64,000 nucleotides of DNA. It comes from Epiperipatus broadwayi. Its lineage: Eukaryota; Onychophora; Udeonychophora; Euonychophora; Peripatidae. Below, piece by piece: positions 49,553-60,172 of the stretch (its first letter is position 1; every line of letters starts with the position of its first letter). The notes under the pieces were generated by a model. The model did not search any database, was not told where the DNA came from, and saw only the letters and a list, made by a program, of their open reading frames with translations. Location: contig JAQFVV010006701.1 in NCBI GenBank assembly GCA_028023455.1, forward strand, positions 1-64,000, in the 5' to 3' direction. The position numbers and the translations under genes were made by a program.

Positions 49553-51173
49553 AGCGAAATATAATGAAAAAGTTATGGATCAAATGAAAAAGCTTAAATT
49601 TCAAAATAGTGAAATAATAAATATTGATATATCTCGCATGAAATTTATAAATGAAATTTAAAAAAAAGCTAAGAATAAAGCTATTGATAGTCATACATAT
49701 TATAACTTATATCCATCATCTGCTATTTGCCCTAGGATATTTTCGAATATAAAGCTACACAAAGAAAATTATCCATTGAGATTGATGGTTGATTTTGGTG
49801 GTGCATATTATTATCAAACATGTAGATATATTGAATTATTACTTCAAGATATTTTAGGTTTTGGAGAATACACTATTTCCTCATCATTTGATTTTGTAGA
49901 TAAAATTAAGAATATAAATATAGATTTACATGACACAATTTGTACTTTTGATATAAATGAAATGTATGGATCAATAGATAGAATAGAGTCAATTAATATT
50001 ATTTATAATGTTCTTGTTTCAAAAAATGTAAAGCCTGATATTATAAATTTTATCATAAAAGTATTGCAGTTTATTGATAAAAATATTTATGTTAATTTTA
50101 ATAATGAATATTATAAAATGAATTTTGGTTGGCCAATGGGTCTTCCTGCTGTTGCTCAAATTTGTAATTTTGTTATATCAACATATGAAAGTAAAATTTT
50201 AAAACAATTGAAATATCAAGAAATTAAAGTATATCATAGATATGTGGATGATGTTTTTATTTGTGGAAAACAAGAATTAATAATCAATTTTTTTAATGAA
50301 TTAAATGAGATTAAGGATATAAAATGGGTTATAACTAAAGAGAAATACAATTCCATAAAATTCTTGGATATTCAAGTTACTCTTAATGATTACAGTTTGA
50401 ATTACCTTATGTTAATTAAACCAATTGAAACTAGAGGTTTTATTCCATATGAATCACATGTACCTATGTGTCATAAGCTGTCTGGATTGAAATCATTCTT
50501 ATTTCGAAATGAAAAATTATGCAAATATTCTAGTGATAAAATTAAAAATGTACATTTATTTGTTAATGACTTGTTGAAAATTGGTTATTATAAAAATGCT
50601 ATTGCTAATATTATTAAAGGATTTAAAAGAAATCAACACTATAATAAAATTAAAAATAAAAATATCAAAATGAAATGGATTTCAATGCCATTTGTATCAG
50701 ATGAGCAGGTCAAGTTTATTAGGAAAATTTATAATGGTTTGTGTCATATTGCTTTTTTCTCTACAAATAACATAAATAGATTGCTTAATAATTCTAAAAT
50801 TCAAAATTCAAAGTTTAATCAAAATTCTATTATATATAGATTGATATGTGGATGCAGCGTACAATACATTGGTGAATCTAAGTGTACATTTGAGAAGAGA
50901 ATAAAAGAACATATGCTTTTATATAATAGAATTCAAAAAGGGAATCAATATGGAACAGATGTAAATAAACCTTCATCATCTGTTATATTTGATCATAATA
51001 AATCTTGTCAATATGGATTTAAATTTGATTATAAAAATATGAAAATTATTCAAATTGAACGTTGTCATAATAAACGTAAAATAAAAGAGGCTATGTTGAT
51101 TTCAAGAAATTGTCAAATGTTAATGAATCACTAGTCATCAAATGTTAAGATAACAGAATTGTGGGAAATCTGA
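49553..51173 (+). pseudogene. Penelope-like element family 1, copy 2: reverse transcriptase with C-terminal GIY-YIG nuclease
   Basis: A single frame runs from the truncated 5' end (about 49553) to TGA at 51171-51173, broken only by TAA at 49659-49661 and TAG at 51132-51134, where sister copies have CAG (Gln). Counting from Met at 49776: motif A (TFDINEMYGSID) at about 57-68, motif B (GWPMGLPAVAQ) at 118-128, catalytic YVDD at 156-159, the IKPIETRGFIPYESHVP block at 214-230, and a GIY-YIG domain with IIYR at 352-355, YIGES at 364-368 and KRIKEHM at 374-380. Known Penelope-like proteins use RT and nuclease for target-primed insertion. GIY is replaced by IIY. The N-terminus is missing, so the copy is probably immobile, though the catalytic aspartates are intact. 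Confidence 0.92.
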
Positions 51174-51223
51174 ATTGAACTATGGGTATTGTTAAGGGTT
51201 ATCTCGTTTTGATTATTCAACGT

Positions 51224-51275
51224 TATATAGTTGATAAAGACTACAAAGTGTATAGTCGAAAGTACTTCTAAAAGA
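51224..51275 (+). ncRNA. Hammerhead-like motif at Penelope-like 3' end, copy 2
   Basis: UUGAUAA at 51231-51237, stem II GACUA (51239-51243) with UAGUC (51253-51257), GAAA at 51258-51261, then GUAC as a two-base-pair stem III (A-U, G-C), UU as cleavage dinucleotide and CUAAAAG, of which CUA pairs with UAG before the core. Known Penelope-like elements carry minimal type I hammerheads at this position. Two core substitutions (C3 to U, G8 to A) are shared by all three copies, so the master copy had them too. Confidence 0.6.
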
Positions 51276-51330
51276 ATATAATTTATATAAATTGTACTGT
51301 ATTTTGATATATATACATTGATTTGTACAT

Positions 51331-51386
<56 letters not shown>
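51331..51386. repeat. TA microsatellite between Penelope-like copies
   Basis: About 28 TA units at the tail-to-tail junction of copies 2 and 3. Confidence 0.9.
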
Positions 51387-51390
<4 letters not shown>

Positions 51391-51493
51391 ATAAATAAAG
51401 TTTGATATCTGTATTCGTTTCACAATATATGTAATATACAAATCAATATATATATCAAAATACAGTACAATTTATATAAATTATATTCTTTTA

Positions 51494-51535
51494 GAAGTAC
51501 TTTCGACTATACACTTTGTAGTCTTTATCAACTAT
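51494..51535 (-). ncRNA. Hammerhead-like motif at Penelope-like 3' end, copy 3
   Basis: Minus-strand UUGAUAA, GACUA/UAGUC stem II, GAAA, GUAC. Identical in its core to copies 1 and 2. Confidence 0.55.
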
Positions 51536-51577
51536 ATAACGTTGAATAATCAAAACGAGACAACCCTTAACAATACC

Positions 51578-51990
51578 CATAGTTCAATTCAGATTTCCCA
51601 CAATTCTGTTATCTTAACATTTGATGACTGGTGATTCATTAACATTTGACGATTTCTTGAAATCAACATAGCCTCTTTTATTTTACGTTTATTATGACAA
51701 CGTTCAATTTGAATAATTTTCATATTTTTATAAACAAATTTAAATCCATATTGACAAGATTTATTATGATCAAATATAACAGATGATGAAGGTTTATTTA
51801 CATCTGTTCCATATTGATTCTCTTTTTGAATTCTATTATATAAAAGCATATGTTCTTTTATTCTCTTCTCAAATGTACACTTAGATTCACCAATGTATTG
51901 TATGCCGCATCCACATATCAATCTATATATAATAGAATTTTGATTAAACTTTGAATTTTGAATTTTAGAATTATTAAGCAATCTATTATA
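51578..51990 (-). pseudogene. Penelope-like element family 1, copy 3 (nuclease end only)
   Basis: An open minus-strand frame of about 134 codons from RLLNNSKIQNSKFNQNSIIY through the YIGES nuclease motif to the native C-terminus region (NVKITELWEI). The RT is absent. It is tail to tail with copy 2 across the TA run, giving an inverted, direct, inverted arrangement across the cluster. Very close in sequence to copies 1 and 2. Confidence 0.88.
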
Positions 51991-52869
51991 CAACTATAGA
52001 TGATTGGTATTAACTTTAATTTTCAACTTATTTTCTTTATCTTACAAAAATTTAATATTTAGTTCATTAAAACAAATTTTTAGATGTATAAAGATACTAT
52101 TTTAGCTGTGAATTGTACATTCTTGGACAAGAGCAAAAATCAGAAAGTGGTATAAAGATGGGCATAGGATAACATTACCATTTAAAATTAATTGAGTAGA
52201 CAAATTTACAATAAATGTTTCAGAAGAGATTAGCCACAAACTTGAACATTAAACATTCATTGATCAAAGTATAACCTGTTAGATACAATATTCAAATATC
52301 ACAAATGTTTGAACATCTAACCATTAAAATTGTTTTGTTTTTTTTTAATTTATTTTTTCAGACATGATCCTAATGTGAAGAAAAAAGATAGCTAATATCA
52401 AAAGAGTGACCATAAAAAAAATGCACCATATTAAACAACATATAAATTCGGAAAGATGACTTTTCCATTGATGCTAACACTAAAGGATAAGTATTATGTA
52501 AAACAAATAGACAATAAAGTCAACAGCTGACTGCGCAACAAGTTTCTATTAATTTGATTCAGTACTTACACTTTGATACCTTGAATGAAGAAAGAGATGT
52601 CACATTTTATATATTTTTAAATTTTTTACATTTTAAATTTTAAAATTAAAAAAAAAGTGTGAAATTTTGCCAAAAGCATTAACAAGTGACAGAATGTATT
52701 ATCATCTTAACAATTACAAACCACAAATTGGATAAAAATTATTGCATTCTAAATCGACATCTATACATAAAAGCAGATTAAAACTATTTTCTTTAATCTC
52801 TCTGATGGGAATACACTTAGTATATAATTCAGTTACTTTACTTTGCTGAATAATGTTCTGTCTTGTAGG

Positions 52870-52872
<3 letters not shown>
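51991..52872. other. AT-rich non-coding sequence
   Basis: Nothing recognised after the end of copy 3. Confidence 0.5.
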
Positions 52873-52956
<84 letters not shown>

Positions 52957-52977
52957 ATTCTCCCCTCCCCCCCCAGG
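52873..52977. repeat. TA microsatellite ending in a C-rich tract
   Basis: About 40 TA units with one interruption at 52916-52920, followed by TTTTATTCTCCCC and TCCCCCCCC. The sharp TA to poly-C change is unusual in such AT-rich DNA. Confidence 0.9.
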
Positions 52978-53535
52978 TCATAACAAACCAATATAATCTA
53001 TCATAAAATGAATGTTTGTTAAAACGTGTATAGAATATATTACAAAATGTCTAAACTTTAATGTAAAATAAACTGCTTTTATACATAATCTAAATATGCA
53101 TACTGATGAATTGAAGCAATATTAAATTAACTACTCAAACACCATTTAACAATCAAATAAATCATATCACCTGTAATATATAAATTATAAATATGAACAT
53201 CACACTAAAATAACCAATGTATCAGCATATTCAATACTATTGTTTTATGCCTGACAATACTGATATTTATTTGACAACTGAGTCATTTAATTTCTAATGA
53301 TCAAAGGCAGAGATCCAATCTAAATGTAGTATTAGAAAAATAATCACATTCTCTATTGCCACTTTACTATTTCTTGATTTAAAGATGTGTAAAACTATGA
53401 CTCTCAGTTTATCTCCAATTGAACATTTTAAATTGTTTAAATTCAACAAGTTATTCTTGCTTCCAAGCATTACAAAAATATGCAATAACCTTGCAATGAA
53501 CTTTGTTCATTACATTAGAAAAGAAATTAGTTTTC
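52978..53535. other. AT-rich non-coding sequence
   Basis: The minus-strand frame at 53294-53485 is short and not recognised. Confidence 0.45.
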
Positions 53536-53540
53536 TCAGC

Positions 53541-53600
53541 TTCTAGCTGAAGATTGATACTGTAAGCAATGAAACATTGTAATAAGTAATGGTTAGTTAC
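53541..53600 (+). ncRNA. Hammerhead-like motif
   Basis: UUCUAG, CUGAAGA, UUGAUACUGUAAGCAAU (stem II UUG/CAA), GAAA, CAUUGUA. Stem III would be A-U and C-G around AUU. The core boxes fit, stem II is short, stem I is poor. Confidence 0.45.
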
Positions 53601-53849
53601 TTTTATGACTAAGTTCTGCCCTTTCAATTATGCTTTTTAATTTTTTTTTAATTTTGAACTTATAGTTCCTCAATGTCTAAAGTATAACACTTGGTTTTAT
53701 GTTCTCAGAATTCAGCATAAATCTAATCATAAATTTAGGTTTTGCAGTTTATTTATTTCTAGAAATAGTTTTTGACTAATGATCTTCAATAATAAAGAGA
53801 ATTGTTTTTCAGTATAACAGTCCAGCAAATACATTTCTTTAAACAGTGG

Positions 53850-53897
53850 AAAGAGATCTGAAGAAGGCTGTTGGCTAGTCAAAAGAATCAACTATTT
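53850..53897 (+). ncRNA. Hammerhead-like motif
   Basis: CUGAAGA at 53858-53864, stem II GGCUG/UAGUC around UUGGC, AAAA instead of GAAA, GAAUC, AACUAUU. Lies 311 bp after the 53.55 kb motif in the same orientation, so the two may bound one monomer, though the sequences differ clearly. Confidence 0.45.
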
Positions 53898-54622
53898 TTG
53901 GAAGTTTGAAATAATAAAATATATCTGCATTAATAGCATGACTTACTTATGTTAATATCTTAAAATAATGAAATCTTTTTATCCAAATATTATTCTCTTG
54001 TCTAGCTGTATATATGGATTTTATCAGTTACTAGCTTAAATAATATTTTAATTTGCGAAGCGCCGATAGTTGAAAACTGAAATAAATCGAGATACTGCAA
54101 ATCTCTAGCGCTCATAAACAATACATAACTGACAGCCAATCAGATGTCATGGATAGCCATCTAAAATGACATCAAACCTAAACACACAACAAAGATTTTA
54201 CAAGAAAAGGGCAGCCACCCTTCTCTCAACTTTTCTTTCTATATATCTAAGCCAGTCGTAAGCATTTAGGTTTGAAAGCTTGAAGCTTTAAATATCTTCA
54301 CAATTAACTCACAGAGTCTAAATCATAAACATACAATGTGAAATCCTATGATTTACTATGAAGTAGTTTTTAGAATACATAACAAGTAGTAAAGTATGTA
54401 AATAATATTTTAATTTGTGAAGCGCCAATAGTTGAAAATTGAAATAAATTGAGATACTGCAAATCTCTAGTGCTCGTTACAATACATAACTGACAGCCAA
54501 TCAGATGCCAAGGATAGCTGTCTAAAATGACATCCAAACCTAAACACACAACAAAGATTGTATGAGAAAAGGGTGGCCACATCCTTCTCTCAACTTTTCT
54601 TTCTATATATCTAAGCAAGTCA

Positions 54623-55818
54623 CAGTAGTTTTATAATAGCATGTTGAAACTGCCAGAGGGTGTTATTCCTATGATAGCACACAGAAATATGCCATTTAGG
54701 TGGCCTCCACTATCGAACATTCTATTTCTAATGTGTAAGCCTAAAAATAGTCCGTTGTACAGGGTGGCTGTGTCTATTTTTATGCTAATGCACAGAAACA
54801 TGAGATTTAATCTGCCGCAGAAGCTATCATGTCAGCTTACAGCTCAGATTTATGGTAAGCATTTTTCATGTGTGATCACATTTCACTTTTGACTACAGTA
54901 TTGTGTGAGGGTGGCTGGAATTCTGATTGTCAAAACTATTTTAATATTCATTAAGACCACCTTCCTTTCTATCTCCCATGTTTTATAAATGTCTACTAAC
55001 AATTATGAGCATAGTCTCATGCTTCCATAGCCCACATTTCCTGCTCAAAAAAATTGGCAAGTGTAGGTGCAAGTGCGATTTGGATCAAATCATGCTCTAA
55101 GTCACGTTTCTGTGAGAACAACTGCGAGCTTAATCAAATGGCTGAAATAGTAAAGTTTCTGAATGTCAAAGTTCTCTGACTGCTGGAAGGGTTATCAAAC
55201 AAAAGAGCTTAAAGCTGCATGCATGCTGTTCCTGAAGAGCCCAAAAATTTGGTTTTAATTGCCATATATATTTATGTTTTTGTAATTACCGTAAAAACTT
55301 TGTCAACCTTCGAGTTGCATTCCGTTTTGTTATGAATTATAACCCCCCCCCCCAAGTTTGACTTTTTGTTGTAAATGTTACCGTTAAATGGAAATATATT
55401 TATTTGTAATTTATAAAATAAAAAAAAGCTGATTTCATAGAATACCGAACCGAAAATGTAAGTAATGAGAAGAATAAAAATTAACTACTTTTTAAAATTA
55501 ATTTTGATTTATGTATTTTTTTGTTTCAAAATTGATTTGATAGTACTTTTAAATGTGATAAACAAACCAAAAAAATACAAAAAAAAAAACCCAGCCCAAA
55601 AATATAAGTAATGTAAAGAATGAAAAAAAAAAGTACTTTTTTAAATTTATTTTTTGATTTATGCATTTTTTGTGTTAAAAAATTTATTTGATATTACTTT
55701 TAAATGTGATAAACAAACCAAAAAAAAAAAAACCCGGCCCCGGCAACATTATATTTATCTTTGTTTACAAACAAACCATGCCCTCTAGTGGTTTCAACAT
55801 GCTATTATAAAACTACCC
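54623..55818. mobile_element. hAT-like TIR element inserted in family D
   Basis: The ends are CAGTAGTTTTATAATAGCAT and its mirror (about 26 bp of inverted repeat through GTTGAAAC). Flanks GCAAGTCA and CCAAGTCG are compatible with an imperfect 8-bp duplication; the unbroken unit reads GCCAGTCG there. Both subterminal regions carry an AGAGGG motif (CCACTAGAGGGCAT on the right). The interior, 1.2 kb, has no transposase I can identify; the 83-codon frame at 54641 begins within the terminal repeat and is not convincing. Confidence 0.65.
55446..55740 (+). repeat. Tandem duplication of about 145 bp within the TIR element
   Basis: Two units share ATGTAAGTAATG or ATATAAGTAATG, then TTTTAAATGTGATAAACAAA and CCAAAAAAA, each ending in a C-rich CCCAGCCC or CCCGGCCC. 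A poly-C run (55343-55353) precedes them. Confidence 0.75.
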
Positions 55819-56974
55819 AAGTCGCAAGCGTTTAGGTTTGAAAGCTTGAAGCTTCAAATATCTTCACAATTAACTCACTGAGTCTAAATCATAAACATAC
55901 AATGTGAAATCCTATGATTTACTACGAAGTAGTTTTTAGAATACATAACAAGCAGCAAAGTATGTAAATATTTTAATTTGCAAAGTGCTGATAGTTAAAA
56001 ACTGAAATAAATCGAGATACTGCAAATCTCTAGCACTCGTTACAATACAAAACTAACAGCCAATCAGATGTCAAGGATAGCCATCTAAAATGACATCAAA
56101 CCTAAACACCCAACAAAGATTTTATGAGAAAAGGGCAGCCACCCTTCTCTCAACTTTTCTTTCTATATATATATAAGCCAGTCATAAGCATTTAGGTTTG
56201 AAAGCTTGAAGATATAAATATCTTCACAATTAACTCACTGAGTCTAAATCATAAATGTACAATGCGAAATCCTATGATTTACTACATAGTAGTTTTTAGA
56301 ATATATAACAAGCAGTAAAGTTAAAATATTATTTACATACTTTGCTGCTTGTTATGTATTCTAAAAACTACTTCGTAGTAAATCATAGGATTTCGCATTG
56401 TACGTTTATGATTTAGACTCAGTGGGTTAATTGCGAAGATATCTAAATCTTCAAGTTTTCAAACCTAAATGCTTATGACTGGCTTAGATATATAGAAAGA
56501 AAAGTTGAGAGAAGGGTGGCTGCCCTTTTCTCATAAAATCTTTGTTGTCTGTTTAGGTTTGATGTCATTTTAGATGGCTATCCTTGACATCTGATTGGCT
56601 GTCAGTTATGTATTGTAATGAGAACTAGAGATTTGCAGTATCTTGATTTATTTCAGTTACTAGCTTATAATTTTACTTATAAACATTATGGAGGTACTCT
56701 GACCTCCTAACTAAATAATGATGTTCATCAAAACAAAATAATACAAGATATCTTTAATCTAATCTGCATTTAATTGCTCTATAAAATCGCAATAATCAGT
56801 AGAAACCAAGTTGTAGTTGTAACTGATCCTGTATTTGTGGGAATTGATCTTCATCAGAGAGATCTCGTTTTACACTATTTAAAATTTAATTGGTTTGATC
56901 CAAACATTATATTGGATGTGGATATTAATGATTGCATATGTGGTTTTGTAATAAAAAATATGTATTTATTTTTA

Positions 56975-57556
56975 GGTGTTACAATTTTTGAATATTCCTC
57001 CAAAATACTGTCCATTTGATGGAATGCACCTATCTAAATGTGTTTTCCATTTTTTGAAATGGTCATGAAACTCTGCAATCTGATGTTTTTAATGCCCATT
57101 GTTTTTTTCTTCACCACTTCCAAGTCTGCAAAATGTTTTCTTTGAGGCATTTCTCATTCAGAAGAATAAAAAGAAGTCACATGGAGAAAGTTTGGGTGAA
57201 TGTGATGGATCCCATAAGATAAAAAATACATTTTTGGTTAAAAATTGGTTTCACATTCAAGGCTTTTTGCACTGGTACATTTGTCAGTAAAATGCCTTAC
57301 CATTACAAATGAAGTCTGAGTAAACAATGCCATTTGCATCAAAATAAAAAAAATCAACCTTATCTTGATATAGGACTTCACTCACAACACATTTTGGGAT
57401 GTGGTGAACTTGAACTCTTCCATTAAACCACTCATAAATTTGTGTTTTCCTCAGAGCAGCTTGCTTGTAAGTCGTTTTAAGCATTATGAATGTTTTCACA
57501 GTGGCAACTTTTCCACCATCACAAAAATTGACAAATAAGCAAGACATACTTAACAA
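56975..57556 (-). pseudogene. mariner/Mos1-type transposase relic
   Basis: The N-terminal part (57556 downwards) matches the HTH_48 DNA-binding domain of Mos1-like transposases: VNFCDGGKVATVKTFIMLKT followed by ALRKTQIYEWFNGR. It then jumps by internal deletion to KVDFFYFDANGIVYSDF. Past the stop at 57284 the shifted frames still show HSPKLSPCDFFLF (third catalytic Asp block), EVVKKKTMGIK and, near the end, FKKWKTHLDRCIPSNGQYFG. The first catalytic Asp region is deleted, and DNAPAH has become TNVPVQ. Dead. Confidence 0.8.
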
Positions 57557-57822
57557 AAATATTTACTACACAGCACCATGATTTCATTTGATTGCAGTTA
57601 GAAGACTGGCACAAGGACTCCCCACAAGGGACATCGAGTGGGTACTATGCACTAGTCCCCAGAGAATAATTCCAGTTATTTTGGCTACCTCCATGTATAT
57701 TATTAAAAGAATGAAAATGTCATTTGGGTATTAGATGATCTAATGGGATATATACTTATATACTACGAATAGCAAAATGTATTTTCAATGAATGGCTTAA
57801 AATTGAATTTCATAAGTAGTGA
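57557..57822. other. Unassigned sequence 5' of the mariner relic
   Basis: Relatively GC-rich (CCCCACAAGGGACATCGAG). No clear terminal inverted repeat partner was found downstream. Confidence 0.4.
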
Positions 57823-58033
57823 TATACAAATTAAAAAAGCATATGCAACATTTGAAAGAGAAGCTATACCGATTCCAAAAATTTTTATGCGCTAAGCGCG
57901 TTCGAGGTGATTTGCCTCATATTCATAGCGGTAATATGAGGCAAATGGCCTCGAAAGCGCTTAGCACATAACAATTTTTGGAATCAGTATAGCATCTCTT
58001 TCAAGTGTTGCATACGCTTTTTTAATTTGTATA
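57823..58033. repeat. Palindrome with hammerhead-like GAAA boxes in both arms
   Basis: Arms of about 100 bp (TATACAAATTAAAAAAGC, CAACATTTGAAAGAGA, AAATTTTTATGCGCTAAGCG). Read outwards, each arm has a GAGG/CCUC stem, GAA(A), GCGC, then UU and AGC. This is the same minimal stem III pattern as the family 1 Penelope-like motif, but the first core box is AAUAUGA and so degenerate. Confidence 0.75.
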
Positions 58034-59569
58034 TTAAATTATCGAGGGAGAAGTTTAAAATCTGTATTATTTTATAAGTAGTGATAGTAATAAGACAGAC
58101 TTAAAATAACGTGGAGTACCACTGCAAATAAAACATTCATAAGGACTTGATAAGTCACAGAATGTGACTAAACAGATTTTAGAAGATAGTAATCTGTATA
58201 AAAAAGGTAGACTATTGTACAAGTGAGAATTTAATAGAATAAAAATAAAAATAAAATAACAATAATAATATACTTAAAAATCACTTTTTTAAAACAAAAA
58301 AGCTACATTTTTATTGATATATAAGAATAAAATGAAATATAATACCATTTATTATTTGCTCATCATCATTATTTGAGAGCATATGGTCCCAATATATATT
58401 TTATTGTATTTCAGTTATATATTTACATTTTTATTATTACTCCCACATCCATCTCTTAAAACATTATTACTATAAAAAATTTTCAGCTCATGGCCAAGTA
58501 GGCATGTACTACTTATTGAGCCATAATATTATTTTGATGGTCTCTGATTTTAATGAGGAAAAAAATTCATAATTTTAATAATGCTAATCCATTCTCTAGC
58601 ATTCTATTTAAGAACCATCTTTGTAACCATGCATCGCTAAAGGATACTATGTGGCAGGATCAAACACATTTATAGATTAATTTCTAGCTATTGGTCTTTG
58701 TCAGCGAGAAACACTATATCACCTTCAAAACATTAAAGTGTTTGAAATTTCAAGTCACTGTCTTGAACAAAACAAATAAAATAAAAGAAACTATGGATGG
58801 ATATAAAATTCATTCATTAATGAATCCTCAAAGTAAAACCTAGTCTGGAGACCTATTGGCAATGCCATATAATTTAATGCCCATCCGTCATTTTTGACTT
58901 CATAGAATGATACAGATTGGATTAATGCTGTTAATCCAAATGCAAAATGTAAATTAGAATTATATGTTACTACTCTGATACAACCGTAAAGCTTTTAATT
59001 CATGTTAATATTAAAAAAATAAAGAATCTCTATTTCATGTTAAAAAATAAATAAATATTTATACTATAGTTTTGATGTTTACAAAAAATATCAATTATGA
59101 TAAAACTGCAAGCCTAAATGTCTGATTCAAATCTTTACATCTACGATTTTATAATTATTGCCTACAGATGTACATTGAAAAAAAAAAACCCCAAGAAAAT
59201 ATATAATTTTTCAAAAATTTCTCGGTATACTTTCATTTTTATTTATAAAATATACTTTATGTCATTTATTTAAAAAAAATCTCTACATAATTAATTTATA
59301 TTTTTTTCAAAAATGTAATTACATATATTCTCTATTGATATTAACTAATATTTATAATGCTTTTTTTATTATTATATATATTTTTTGTTATTACAATTTT
59401 TGAAATAATTAAAAATGAAATTATTTTTTTGATCACGTGGTTTTTATTAAAACGTCTTGACAATTTGCCATTTGATTTTTTTCCACATTTATTTGAAATG
59501 TTAATATTTTTTAAAGTTTAATCAAATTGTGAAAAGCATTATGGAAAAATTTCCCATAATTCCAATCAG
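58034..59569. other. AT-rich non-coding sequence
   Basis: No gene or repeat recognised. Confidence 0.5.
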
Positions 59570-59645
59570 CCTGTCGATTAAAGTATGAGATTTGTCTATC
59601 TTAATATATATCTGAGCACTTATAGCATATATGTGTAGAGATGGT

Positions 59646-59698
59646 AATCTGGACCAACTGATGATTGCTGGTTTAGCATGAAATACGTATGTTGGTGA
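59646..59698 (+). ncRNA. Hammerhead ribozyme motif (family A), upstream unit
   Basis: Stem I ACCAA/UUGGU, CUGAUGA, stem II UGCU/AGCA around GGUUU with a U-U mismatch at the base, GAAA, stem III of the AUACGUAU type, then G before UUGGU. The core is complete, but the nucleotide at the cleavage site is G rather than A, C or U, which hammerheads cut poorly. Confidence 0.72.
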
Positions 59699-60120
59699 TT
59701 ATTTATCTTTTCAACATATATTTGTTCAAGTGTAACAGTTTTATGAGATAGTGTGGAGAGTGGTGGGTCGTGTGAAAGTTTGTGCTCATATACCCTATAT
59801 ATTACATATATAGACACAGATATATAATAAGCCTATGTGTTTCAGTTATTACATAGTAGAGATGTCTGCCCATCCTTTGTATATGTATTAAATGAATTAT
59901 TTCCTGTACATGAAGGGTCAGATTGACCTTAGATCAACATGGGTGTGACAAGAATCTCAGCCTGAGGGTAGCCTTTGAGCATTCCATCATCAGATTTTCA
60001 GTTGGATGGATGGTTGAGGAATTGGAGTGTGGAGTAGATGGAAGCCTGTCCATTAAGGTATGAGGTTTGGCTATCTTAATATATATCTGAGCACTTATAG
60101 CATATACGTGAAGAGATGGT

Positions 60121-60172
60121 AATCTGGACCAACTGATGATTGCTGGTTTAGCATGAAATACATATATTGGTG
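60121..60172 (+). ncRNA. Hammerhead ribozyme motif (family A), downstream unit, complete consensus
   Basis: Stem I ACCAA pairs fully with UUGGU. CUGAUGA at 60133-60139 and GAAA are intact. Stem II UGCU/AGCA closes around GGUUU. Stem III forms from AUACAUAU (A15.1-U16.1 and U-A). Cleavage triplet AUA is permitted. This is the best active-ribozyme candidate in the window by the conserved-nucleotide criterion. Confidence 0.78.

Larger units (their letters stand above)
54025..56667. mobile_element. Foldback retroelement-like repeat family D, long tandem member
   Basis: Three direct units of about 360 bp (54039-54399; 54400-54614 plus 55825-55960; 55961-56325) are followed by one inverted unit (56326-56653). 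Unit marks: AAGCGCCGATAGTTGAAAAC, GACAGCCAATCAGATG, AAGGGCAGCCACCCTTCTC, GGTTTGAAAGCTTGAAG, GATTTACTA-GAAGTAGTT. CAGTTACTAGCTTA stands at both ends (54025-54038 and 56654-56667); CAGTT is also unit sequence, so the true duplication is 9-14 bp. No coding potential. Unit 2 was split by a later insertion, which dates that insertion as younger. Confidence 0.8.

Noticed and set aside
54039-54110. CCGAUAG or CUGAUAG followed by AGTT/AACT and GAAA in family D units, suggesting a hammerhead
   Set aside because: The GA of the first core box is missing or swapped in every copy and no sensible stem III or cleavage site follows.
54641-54892. 83-codon frame as hAT transposase fragment
   Set aside because: It begins inside the terminal inverted repeat and shows no hAT or zinc-finger motif.
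56774-57019. 81-codon plus-strand frame as a host exon
   Set aside because: Its end is antisense to the mariner relic and the rest has no recognised domain.
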